5,965 bases of DNA from Bacillota bacterium (GCA_030668755.1 DAOVEW010000086.1:1-5965), one strand, 5' to 3'; counted from the first letter of the stretch, positions 1 to 5,958 are shown. A program made the numbers and translations. Notes: a model not told the origin generated them from the letters alone.

Positions 1-39
1 CTTGAGGCTCTCGTATTTCTGCGCCAGCTCGGGTTGCAC
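1..39 (-). CDS. Probable 5' end of an unidentified gene running off the left edge
   Basis: The minus strand is open from the window edge in the frame that reads MQPELAQKYESLK from a GTG at 39-37. A GGAGAG ribosome binding site lies 8 bases upstream (plus 48-53), and a TACAAT -10-like hexamer sits at plus 79-84. Over bases 1-90 this frame has the codon-position GC order expected of a GC-rich gene: by hand count about 77% at position three, 57% at position one and 43% at position two. The opposite-strand reading does not. Only 13 residues are visible, which look like the start of an amphipathic helix, so no product can be named. The frame is also open upstream of the GTG but holds no ATG, GTG or TTG there back to about base 228. 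The gene would be divergent from the lipoprotein gene at 252. It could also be chance. Confidence 0.4.
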   Translation of the reverse strand, partial: MQPELAQKYESLK

Positions 40-78
40 GATTTGGGCTCTCCACGGCCGGTTGGACGCGCCACTATC

Positions 79-84
79 ATTGTA
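79..84 (-). promoter_or_regulatory. Possible -10 element for the left-edge gene
   Basis: The minus strand reads TACAAT here, five of six matches to TATAAT. It would place a transcription start near base 72, giving a leader of about 33 bases before the GTG at 39. No convincing -35 hexamer lies 16-18 bases upstream, where a perfect palindrome is found instead, so the promoter is tentative. Confidence 0.25.
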
Positions 85-95
85 CCACTGGGCAG

Positions 96-108
96 CAGGA
101 GTCTCCTG
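96..108. repeat. 13-base palindrome in the divergent intergenic region
   Basis: CAGGAG and CTCCTG flank a single central T, a perfect 6-bp inverted repeat with a one-base centre. It is too tight to form an RNA hairpin, so a dimeric DNA-binding protein site is the more natural reading. It sits where the -35 element of the left-edge gene would be, about 145 bases before the lipoprotein start. A repeat of this length can arise by chance in GC-rich DNA. The rest of the interval 40-251 shows nothing else that I can support, and I found no clear sigma70 promoter for the lipoprotein gene. Confidence 0.3.
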
Positions 109-236
109 GAGGCGAGATGCAGCAACGCAGCCCGCGCGGGCATCGTGTCTTGCTGCCGGACCCGCGGCGGAGCGGCGAACCGGGGTGACAGGACCGAATG
201 GCCTCGATGGGGAAGTAAACAGCGGTGAAAGTGCAA

Positions 237-244
237 GGGAGGAG
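237..244 (+). promoter_or_regulatory. Ribosome binding site that fixes the lipoprotein start
   Basis: GGGAGGAG lies 7 bases before the ATG at 252. This favours that ATG over the in-frame GTG at 225, whose only upstream match is a weaker GGGGAAG and which would add a long basic extension ahead of the signal peptide. Confidence 0.75.
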
Positions 245-251
245 CCGAAGG

Positions 252-776
252 ATGAGATACTGTCGCTGGCTCTGGACACTCCCGCTGGCGGCCGCGGTCA
301 CGGTGTGGGCGGGGTGCGGGCGGCCGACACTGCCAGGACGGCAGTTCAAGGAGGAGAAGGCGGAGACCGCGACAACTTCGCCGGCCCAGAGCCCACTGCC
401 AGAGGAGGCCGTGCTGGAGTGGGGTGATCCCGAGGGGAAGGTGCGGGTGGTGGCGTTCTACCCGATCGACGACCAGCATCAGACCTTGATGGATCTGGTG
501 AAGGGCCTGGCCGACGAGTATCCGGGCAAGGTATACGTGAAGTACGTGGATTACCGCACGCCGCAGGGGCGGGGGATGTTTGCCCGCGCGGAGTTGACGG
601 TGCCGGCCGTGCTGATCAACGGCGAGAGCAGCCGCGATGCGAAGGTGGGATCGTACGTCCGCGAGGTTGACTTCGTGCAGGAGATGGGCCGGTTCTGGAC
701 GCCGCAGAGTCTGAAGGATGCTGTGGCGAGGGAGGTCGAGAAGGCCTACGGGCCCGGAAGCGCTGTCAGGAAGTAA
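252..776 (+). CDS. Thioredoxin-like lipoprotein without CxxC
   Basis: This 174-residue protein is predicted to be exported and lipid-anchored. Residues 1-21 form a signal peptide with Arg at 2 and 5 and a hydrophobic core around 10-18. It ends at WAGC with Cys22 as the lipidation site; Trp at the -3 position of the lipobox is unusual, while Ala-Gly-Cys is standard. A Pro/Ala/Glu/Thr-rich linker (about 25-50) follows. Residues 55-165 look like a thioredoxin fold: a strand VRVVAFY (65-70), a helix, a strand VYVKYVDY (94-101), then LTVPAVLINGE (115-125), which has the layout of the cis-proline loop (Val117-Pro118) and following strand. The active-site CxxC is missing: the loop after the first strand reads PIDDQHQTLM. 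A redox role is therefore unlikely, and a binding, scaffolding or degenerate role is inferred. The gene converges on the diguanylate cyclase gene and overlaps its 3' end by 11 bp. An in-frame GTG at 225 would give 183 residues. That it is a lipoprotein is fairly sure; the fold is likely; the function is unknown. Confidence 0.8.
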   Translation: MRYCRWLWTLPLAAAVTVWAGCGRPTLPGRQFKEEKAETATTSPAQSPLPEEAVLEWGDPEGKVRVVAFYPIDDQHQTLMDLVKGLADEYPGKVYVKYVDYRTPQGRGMFARAELTVPAVLINGESSRDAKVGSYVREVDFVQEMGRFWTPQSLKDAVAREVEKAYGPGSAVRK

Positions 777-2346
777 CCTCGACGTTGGCGTCGGCAGCAG
801 CCGGTTCGAGCGGCGCCTCGGGGGATGATGCTGCGGCCGATCTGTTCTTGCCCGCTCTCTTGGCGTGGTAGAGGCCGCCGTCGGCCGCAGCCAGCAGGTC
901 CTTGGGGGACAGCCGCCCGGCGTGGGTGGCCGCCACTCCGATGCTGAGGCCGGCAATGGCGGCGACCGCCGCGGCGTCGGGGAGCGCGGGGCGGCCCTTG
1001 ATGACTCCTGGGAAGGTTGCGATAAGCCGATCGGCGAGGCCGACGGCCTGAGCGACGTCAGACTCTGGGAGGACGACCAGGAACTCGTCGCCGCCGAGGC
1101 GTGCTGCGGCCTCGGAAGAACGGATGGCTGTCTCGAGCCTCCTTGCGAGGGCGCAGATTACTTCATCCCCCACGACGTGACCGAACTGGTCGTTGATCTG
1201 CTTGAGGTTATCCACGTCGATCATGAGGACCGCGACGGGGCTGCCGGTTTGGGATGCGTGCGCTAACTCGTCAGTCAGCCGACGCTCTATCTCGCGTCGA
1301 TTGGGAAGCCCGGTAAGGTAGTCGGTGACGGCGAGGTGGCGCAGCTCTGCGCGGAGCCGCGCGTTTTCGATGGCGAGCGCGGCCTCGGTGGCGAGTGACC
1401 TGAGGAACTCCAGGTGTCGCGCGGCGAGGCGGCGGCCGGGCCGCGAGACGAGGGCGAGCACACCGATGGGGCCGCCCGGTGTTGCGAGCGGGATGTAGAC
1501 GATGTTGGAGCCTTGCGGCGCTCCCGCGGACTCGTCGAGGCTGGTTATCGTGACCACGGAGTCGGTTTCGATCGCTTTGCGGGCCGGCTCGGAGCGAAAG
1601 CTCGTCGGATGGTCGCCGTCGCCAGCGCGGGTGGAGAGGGATGCCATGGGCCTGAGCTGGTCGTCGCCGAACAGGAGGGATATGGAGCCGTTGAGGGCGC
1701 CGGTGGCGCGTGCGGCATGGTCGAGTATGATGGAGAGCACGCCGCCGAGGTCGGCGCCGGCGTTGGTTGTGTGAGCGACATCGTAGATGGCAGCGACGCG
1801 GCGGAGCGAGGTGTGCATGGTGTTGCGGAGCTGCTCGCAGAGATTGACCTCGCGCTTCAGGAGGCTGAAGAGGACTGCGAGCGCTATTGCGGACACGCCA
1901 AGGGAGAGGAGCCGGAAGGGGCCTGGCGAGACCCCAGCGGTGACCGGGCTGCCAGCAACGGCGACGAAGGAGTACAACGCGCAGCCGAGCAGGCAAGCAG
2001 AAATCCCGTCACGGCTATTGAGGCGGATCCCGGCTTGGATGACGGGCAGATAGTAGAGCAAGTAGTATTCGCTGGAAAGGCCGCCGGTGAGCCAGACAAC
2101 GGCCGTTATCAGCAGCAAGTCGCCGGCGGTAACCGCGGTGTGGTGGGATGAGTCGTCGCGCTCGGCGACCGCGGTGTGACCCGTAAGGGCGAGGTAGAGG
2201 GCGCTGCCGAGCGCCAGACCGAGGCCAGTGAGGAACCTGCCATCCATCGCCACAGCGAGGCCAACAGTAGCCGCTGCAGTGAACAGGATGACGGCCCGAG
2301 CCGCGTTGATGCGGCGGGGGTCAAATATCTTTGACTCAGGTCGCAG
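766..2346 (-). CDS. Membrane-bound GAF-GGDEF diguanylate cyclase
   Basis: The product is predicted to make cyclic di-GMP from two GTP at the inner membrane. In the 526-residue form, about six hydrophobic segments (roughly 16-34, 38-58, 73-90, 93-107, 114-132, 146-163) form an N-terminal sensor of the kind common in 6-TM signalling proteins. A short linker helix leads to a GAF domain (about 190-330) and then a GGDEF domain (about 335-503). The GGDEF core is intact: DYLTGLPNR (342-350), metal-binding Asp377 in IDVDN, Asn385 in INDQFGH, Asp394, the signature GGDEF at 418-422, and a C-terminal AADGGLYHAKRAGKN segment. The product-inhibition I-site is changed: R409-S-S-E412 replaces RxxD, so feedback control may be weaker. 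The tail after 503 is Ala/Pro/Glu-rich. The longest open frame starts at TTG 2433 (555 residues). I prefer CTG 2346 because GGGAGG lies 7 bases upstream and the extra 29 codons include rare-looking CTA, ATA and AAT and have no ribosome binding site. No EAL or HD-GYP partner is in the window. Confidence 0.92.
   Translation of the reverse strand: MRPESKIFDPRRINAARAVILFTAAATVGLAVAMDGRFLTGLGLALGSALYLALTGHTAVAERDDSSHHTAVTAGDLLLITAVVWLTGGLSSEYYLLYYLPVIQAGIRLNSRDGISACLLGCALYSFVAVAGSPVTAGVSPGPFRLLSLGVSAIALAVLFSLLKREVNLCEQLRNTMHTSLRRVAAIYDVAHTTNAGADLGGVLSIILDHAARATGALNGSISLLFGDDQLRPMASLSTRAGDGDHPTSFRSEPARKAIETDSVVTITSLDESAGAPQGSNIVYIPLATPGGPIGVLALVSRPGRRLAARHLEFLRSLATEAALAIENARLRAELRHLAVTDYLTGLPNRREIERRLTDELAHASQTGSPVAVLMIDVDNLKQINDQFGHVVGDEVICALARRLETAIRSSEAAARLGGDEFLVVLPESDVAQAVGLADRLIATFPGVIKGRPALPDAAAVAAIAGLSIGVAATHAGRLSPKDLLAAADGGLYHAKRAGKNRSAAASSPEAPLEPAAADANVEVTS
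780..793. other. Small hairpin just past the lipoprotein stop
   Basis: CGACG and CGTCG flank a TTGG loop, three bases after the lipoprotein TAA and inside the 3' end of the diguanylate cyclase gene. There is no T-tract on either strand, so it is not a canonical intrinsic terminator. It could slow transcription or be chance. Confidence 0.2.
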
Positions 2347-2353
2347 TTTTGTG

Positions 2354-2359
2354 CCTCCC
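2354..2359 (-). promoter_or_regulatory. Ribosome binding site pointing to a CTG start
   Basis: The minus strand reads GGGAGG, followed by a 7-base spacer and then CTG at 2346-2344, in frame with the diguanylate cyclase. No ATG, GTG or TTG lies at a suitable distance. The two other intact genes here have equally strong sites 6-7 bases before their starts, which supports a real site. Confidence 0.5.
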
Positions 2360-2377
2360 GCGCCGGCGCGCCGCGGT

Positions 2378-2405
2378 ATTATGCGGCAGTCGCCGGGGTT
2401 GTTAT
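2378..2405 (-). promoter_or_regulatory. Possible promoter of the diguanylate cyclase gene
   Basis: On the minus strand, CATAAT (plus 2378-2383, five of six matches to TATAAT) lies 16 bases downstream of ATAACA (plus 2400-2405, four of six matches to TTGACA). Transcription would start near 2371, leaving a leader of about 25 bases before CTG 2346 and excluding the TTG at 2433 from the transcript. The -35 match is weak. Confidence 0.35.
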
Positions 2406-2455
2406 TCCATAGAGAGAGGGGGTTTCCGAGCAAGAGCTCGCGGAGTCTGGATATC

Positions 2456-2484
2456 CCGGCCGGGAGGGAGGAGGCGAGGGCCGG
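2456..2484. repeat. Inverted repeat beside the GGDEF relic
   Basis: CCGGCC (2456-2461) and GGCCGG (2479-2484) are perfect 6-bp arms around a 17-base purine-rich spacer. The repeat starts just after the relic's stop codon on the minus strand and could be what is left of its terminator, but there is no T-run. It is immediately preceded by the palindrome GGATATCC at 2449-2456. Function is unclear. Confidence 0.2.
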
Positions 2485-2487
2485 CTG

Positions 2488-2604
2488 CTACGCTGATCTG
2501 GAGCGCCGCTTGTTGGTGTACATTGCGCGGTCAGCGGCCTTGAGGACCTCCTCGGAGCTGCCTACGGAGGAATAAGCGATGGCGGTCCGGATGCGACGCC
2601 GGAC
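2488..2604 (-). pseudogene. Fossil C-terminal tail of a second GGDEF domain
   Basis: In the minus frame ending at TAG (2490-2488), the sequence includes SSEEVLKAADRAMYTNKR. This is the characteristic last helix of GGDEF domains, whose usual pattern is EELL..AD.ALY.AK. Just before it, IRTAIAY sits where the final strand (usually VTASIGVA) belongs. About 39 codons are recognisable. The catalytic GGDEF loop and everything before it are missing, since the upstream DNA is the end of the large secreted-protein gene. No ATG, GTG or TTG with a ribosome binding site opens this frame. The residues differ from the intact cyclase tail next door (KDLLAAADGGLYHAKR), so it is not a recent tandem copy. It lies in the 323-base gap 2347-2669, which holds no intact gene. 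The likely origin is a deletion or replacement that removed the front of the gene. Confidence 0.7.
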
Positions 2605-2654
2605 GCGGGAGCGACAGGAGCGAGCGTCGGGCGCCTGCGGCGGAGGGGAATCTG

Positions 2655-2671
2655 AGCGCTGGTGCAGCGCT
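2655..2671 (-). other. Hairpin overlapping the stop codon of the large gene
   Basis: AGCGCTG and CAGCGCT form a perfect 7-bp stem with a GTG loop. It overlaps the TAG stop (2672-2670) of the large secreted-protein gene. There is no U-tract after it on the minus strand, so it is not a textbook intrinsic terminator. It may protect the 3' end, act as a weak terminator, or be chance. Confidence 0.3.
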
Positions 2672-5600
2672 AATTTGCGATGGTGACGGGGACCTCTACA
2701 ATCAGACCGCTGGGGCCGGCGCGATCCACGGCCTCGACGCGCAGGATGTGAGGGCCTTGCGGCAGTCGAGCGCTGTTGAGCGAGAGGTGGAAGGGCGGAC
2801 CGGGGACGCGACGCAGGAGCTCGCCGTCGAGTGAGAACTCGGCGCTGACGAGGTTGCCGGAGCCGGTGGCGCGCAGTTCAACGCGTCCGGTGAGGGTATG
2901 GTCGGGCGGCGGGGAGAGGAGGGACAGAGTGTTGTGGACGTCGAGGATGCGGCCTGCTGGCGGCGAGAACGAGGAATCGGCGCTGAGGATGACGGCGGCG
3001 TAGCGGGGTGCGGCGCCGTCGGGAGCGCTGGGGCCGGGCTGGGAGAGAAGGTGGACCTGATGGCGGCCGGCAGCCAGCCGGACGCGCCCGAACTGGTGCC
3101 AGCCGTCGGGGGATCGCGGGTCGAGGGAACCGACCCTTTCTTCGCCGATGTACACTTCGACGCTCTGCCCTCGGCCGCCGCCCAGGAGCCAGACGGTGTA
3201 GATGCCGCCGGTGAGGTTCAGGTACGCGGAGTCGCGCAGGCCGGAGGAGGGGGCCTGGCGTCCGAGGCCGCTCCACTCGGCCGCAGGGGTCCAGTCGCCG
3301 ACGAAGTCGCGGCCGGCGATAAGTGAGATGACCTCGCGGGCACGCCCGCCGATGGGGAGATAGACGGGTATGGTGACGGTTGTGTTGTTCTCGGAATCGC
3401 GCGCAGTGATCCACCATTCGAGGCGGTCGCGGTTGGCGAGGGCCGGGATGCGGGCGCGGAAGAGCTGGGAACCGGGGGCGTGCTCCATGGGGAAGGCAAT
3501 GGTGCCGCCGTCGTTCACGCGATAGGTGAGAGCGGCGTCGGCGACGCCGCGCGGGCCGAAGATGAGCGCGGATACGGCGATGGCCTGCTCGGGGCCGGGA
3601 TGGGGCGGCTGACAGGCGGCGCGGGCGATGGAGGGTGCGTGGGGGGGAGACACGACTGCGAGCCGGTGGACGACGGAGGGGGCATCTGCGTCGTCGGGGC
3701 ACGCTATCCTCAAGAAGGCGCCGCCTTGGCAGACCTCGCCGGGGAGGATGTCGCTGTACCAGATGCCGGTGAGCTCTCCTTCGAAGTGCTGAGAGGGGAG
3801 GGTTGGATCGGCGCCGATGGCGAGCAGCGCTGGGCCGCGTGCGTCGAGGGCGATGACGGCGGGGGCGTCGGGCGGCAGGAGGGGCAAGGGCAGCCAGTAG
3901 AGGCAGCACTGTCCGGGTTCGAGATAGCGGCCGTGGGGATCGGCGTGGGAGGCGCCGGGATCGGGGAGATATGGGATGTCGCTGGGCGGCTGAATGGGGC
4001 CGAGGTAGGTGATGAAGGCCTTATCGGCGTCGAGGGGGGTGGGGTCGTCGCCGTCGGAGAGGCCGTCGCCGTCGGTGTCGGGAGCGGATTGGTCGGTGAG
4101 CAAGTAGTGTTCTTCGGAGTCGGAGAGGCCGTCATCGTCGGTGTCGCTGCGCGGGACGCTGAGGCGCCAGGCGGGGGACCAGGTGGCGCGACCGAGGCGA
4201 TCGCGGACGCGGACGCGGAGGTCGAACTGGCCGCCACAGCGGAGGGGAGGGATCTCGGCGGTGTAGCCGTCTTGTGAGGGGCACATGGGCTCGCTGAAGG
4301 CGAGTCCGCTGTCGCTGAGGCGGTAGACGACGGAGGCGGAGAGGACGCCTTCGGGGGCTTCGACGACGGCCGTGATGGGCAGCGGGAGATCGGGGTGGAC
4401 CGGCTCGGGGTAGTCCACCGAGGTGACTCGCGCGGCGGCCGTGCCAGCACGGTCGGGCCGGCGGAGGTCGCGCATGAGCTCGATCATCTCACCGGGCGGG
4501 AGGAGGACGAAGCGGTCGGCGACGTGGGCAGCGATGTGAGCGGCCTCGGCCATGGAGAGCGAGTGGGGGTCGAGGCAGAGGGCCGCGAAGCGGCGGTTCA
4601 GGGGGATGCGGTTGAGGTAGCTGATGGCGGCCGCGATGTCGCTGACGCGAGGCGCGGCGAGAGCGGGGACGCCCTCGTATACGATCGGCGCGAGGTCGGG
4701 GGCGCCCAGCAGGAAGAGCCCGCGGAGGTCGGTTTCGGCCGCGAGACAGGCGACGGCGACGGGGATGTCGGTCCCAGGCGAGGTGGTGTAGAGGCCGGCG
4801 GTGATGTCGAGAGCCGCACGGGCTTCGGCGGTTGCGCGGAAGAACGTATAGGGAGCGGTCGCGCGAGAGAGGTCGATCTCGCCGGCGCCACTTGGGCCGA
4901 GGATGAACTGGTCTACGCCGGAGCGGTAGGCGCCCGAGTAGTAGTAATGGGCGACGGGTGACGCGGCCTGTGTGAGGGCGGCCGGAAGCGCCCAGCCGAG
5001 GGGGAAGGTGCCGCGGGCGGGCTGGTCCCAGAGGTGGGGCATTTCGTTGATGGCGAAGTCGAGTTCGGAACAATCGAAAATGAGGGTGAGGAACCGCGGA
5101 GCCGCGGGCTGGAGGTAGCCGAGGTATTGGTAGTGGACCTCATCGGTGCTGATTTGTGATAGGAAGGAGAGATTGGCGGCGTTCGACGCTGTGATAAGAT
5201 GATGGGAGGCATCGCTGAGGGCGGGACGGAGTGAGAGCGGAACATGGCCGTAGATCGCGGTGCCGGGAGGGAGGTGATGGAGGCAGGTTTGAAAGCTCTC
5301 GTCGTCGGGGTCGAGTGGGGGTGAGAATGTGAACATGCGCTGCTGTATGGCGAAGTCGCGCAGGGCGAGGGCATCCGGCGGGAGAAGGGCGGCGCAGGAA
5401 CGACTGCACTGGGGGAGGAGTGAGTCGGTGGCCCAGCGGTGGGCGGCGGCGGCGGAGTGCCAGCGACCGCGGAAGTCGAGGACGGTGGGCAGACCGAGGT
5501 CGGTGGCCGAGATGACGGCGCGGCGAAGGCCAGCGGCGGTGGTGGCGAGGTCGAGGGTGAACGGCTGGTCGGGGTCGTAGAGGATCTGCCCCTCGATGCT

Positions 5601-5888
5601 GGGGGCCAGTAGGGAGAGGAGCTCCTCCGGGGTTAGGTAGTGTACCTCGCGGGGCGAGACGCGTAGGCAGTAGTCGAGCCAGTCGGCATCAGAGGGATTG
5701 GTGAGGAGGAAGACGCGGGGGCCGTCCGGCGCGCTGTTGGCGACTCCCTGGAGGCTGACGGCGAGGAGGCGCTGGGCGACATCGGCGTCGGCAAGGTCGG
5801 CGATGAGGAGGGGAGGCTCCTCAGCGGCTATGGGACTTATGGAGGCCAGAAACAGCAACAGCACAAGGAGGTGAATGCGCGCAATCAT
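2670..5888 (-). CDS. Secreted GxGYxYP-family protein with TSP3 and Ig-like modules
   Basis: This 1072-residue exported protein starts at ATG 5888 behind GGAGGGAG with a 6-base gap. Residues 1-22 are a Sec signal peptide, probably cut between Ala22 and Glu23; no lipobox is present. Residues 25-480 match the GxGYxYP putative glycoside hydrolase family: SLQGVAN with GPRVFLL near 45-62, a stretch around ARGTFPLGW (291-299), the DQFILGPSGAG strand (326-336), and a final LLPPGEMIELM strand-helix (462-472). The signature is degenerate, since G334-A-G-E-I-D-L340 lacks both Tyr and the Pro, so catalysis is doubtful. An Ig/FN3-like module (about 500-578), two TSP3-type calcium-binding repeats (582-620), a beta-rich region (625-750), a second similar Ig-like module (762-846), a galactose-binding-like beta-sandwich (855-970) and a C-terminal bacterial Ig-like domain (985-1068) follow. 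No sorting signal or C-terminal membrane anchor is seen. A carbohydrate-related role outside the cytoplasm is inferred from the family; the substrate is unknown. The gene appears to be transcribed alone. Confidence 0.88.
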   Translation of the reverse strand: MIARIHLLVLLLFLASISPIAAEEPPLLIADLADADVAQRLLAVSLQGVANSAPDGPRVFLLTNPSDADWLDYCLRVSPREVHYLTPEELLSLLAPSIEGQILYDPDQPFTLDLATTAAGLRRAVISATDLGLPTVLDFRGRWHSAAAAHRWATDSLLPQCSRSCAALLPPDALALRDFAIQQRMFTFSPPLDPDDESFQTCLHHLPPGTAIYGHVPLSLRPALSDASHHLITASNAANLSFLSQISTDEVHYQYLGYLQPAAPRFLTLIFDCSELDFAINEMPHLWDQPARGTFPLGWALPAALTQAASPVAHYYYSGAYRSGVDQFILGPSGAGEIDLSRATAPYTFFRATAEARAALDITAGLYTTSPGTDIPVAVACLAAETDLRGLFLLGAPDLAPIVYEGVPALAAPRVSDIAAAISYLNRIPLNRRFAALCLDPHSLSMAEAAHIAAHVADRFVLLPPGEMIELMRDLRRPDRAGTAAARVTSVDYPEPVHPDLPLPITAVVEAPEGVLSASVVYRLSDSGLAFSEPMCPSQDGYTAEIPPLRCGGQFDLRVRVRDRLGRATWSPAWRLSVPRSDTDDDGLSDSEEHYLLTDQSAPDTDGDGLSDGDDPTPLDADKAFITYLGPIQPPSDIPYLPDPGASHADPHGRYLEPGQCCLYWLPLPLLPPDAPAVIALDARGPALLAIGADPTLPSQHFEGELTGIWYSDILPGEVCQGGAFLRIACPDDADAPSVVHRLAVVSPPHAPSIARAACQPPHPGPEQAIAVSALIFGPRGVADAALTYRVNDGGTIAFPMEHAPGSQLFRARIPALANRDRLEWWITARDSENNTTVTIPVYLPIGGRAREVISLIAGRDFVGDWTPAAEWSGLGRQAPSSGLRDSAYLNLTGGIYTVWLLGGGRGQSVEVYIGEERVGSLDPRSPDGWHQFGRVRLAAGRHQVHLLSQPGPSAPDGAAPRYAAVILSADSSFSPPAGRILDVHNTLSLLSPPPDHTLTGRVELRATGSGNLVSAEFSLDGELLRRVPGPPFHLSLNSARLPQGPHILRVEAVDRAGPSGLIVEVPVTIAN
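4029..4145 (-). repeat. TSP3-type calcium-binding repeat pair inside the large gene
   Basis: Residues 582-620 hold two DTDxDGLSD units, starting at Asp582 and Asp604, a 22-residue (66-base) period. In the DNA, 27-base stretches at 4054-4080 and 4120-4146 differ at only two positions. Such Asp-rich loops bind calcium in thrombospondin type 3 repeats and stiffen linkers between extracellular domains. Here they separate the first Ig-like module from the beta-rich second half. Confidence 0.8.
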
Positions 5889-5894
5889 GGACGG

Positions 5895-5902
5895 CTCCCT
5901 CC
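5895..5902 (-). promoter_or_regulatory. Ribosome binding site of the large gene
   Basis: The minus strand reads GGAGGGAG, six bases before ATG 5888. With the signal peptide beginning directly at that codon, it settles the start. Confidence 0.8.
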
Positions 5903-5928
5903 GACCGGCGGCGTGAGAGGCAGGGAGA

Positions 5929-5958
5929 ATGATAGCTTCCGGGGGGGAGAGCGGTCAA
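5929..5958 (-). promoter_or_regulatory. Sigma70-type promoter of the large gene with a C7 spacer tract
   Basis: On the minus strand, TTGACC (plus 5953-5958, five of six matches) and TATCAT (plus 5929-5934, five of six matches) are 18 bases apart. Transcription would start near 5922, giving a leader of about 34 bases that carries the ribosome binding site. The spacer contains seven consecutive C residues (plus G7 at 5941-5947). Loss of one base would give the optimal 17-bp spacing, so expression could vary with tract length; that is inference. Confidence 0.65.

Noticed and set aside
75..80. TATCAT as a plus-strand -10 element for the lipoprotein gene
   Set aside because: No -35-like hexamer lies 16-18 bases upstream, and the leader would be about 165 bases. 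It overlaps the better-placed minus-strand TACAAT.
34..228. Plus-strand frame open from the window edge, translating to a 64-residue peptide
   Set aside because: Its third codon positions are less GC-rich than its first positions over bases 1-90, the reverse of a GC-rich gene, and its second half is Arg/Gly/Cys-rich without motif. The minus-strand reading fits better.
1414..2151. Long plus-strand open frame opposite the diguanylate cyclase
   Set aside because: It is antisense to a gene with clear GAF and GGDEF motifs. Its translation is low-complexity (Gly, Ala, Glu, Arg, Val) and it has no domain motif; long antisense frames are expected in GC-rich DNA.
2228..2575. 115-codon plus-strand frame spanning the intergenic gap
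   Set aside because: It overlaps the cyclase 5' end and runs antisense to the GGDEF relic. The minus reading shows a recognisable domain tail; this one shows nothing.
2878..3909. 343-codon minus-strand frame inside the large gene
   Set aside because: It is a shifted frame of the 1072-residue protein and reads as Arg/Pro/His-rich nonsense, while the main frame shows coherent domains.
3480..4277. 265-codon plus-strand frame opposite the large gene
   Set aside because: It is a Gly/Val/Ala-rich shadow of the TSP3 and Ig-like coding region, with no plausible fold or motif.
5865..5877. Perfect AAGGAGGTGA on the plus strand followed at once by ATG
   Set aside because: It lies within the signal-peptide codons of the large gene on the other strand. 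The ATG directly abuts the motif with no spacer, and the frame ends after only about 13 codons.
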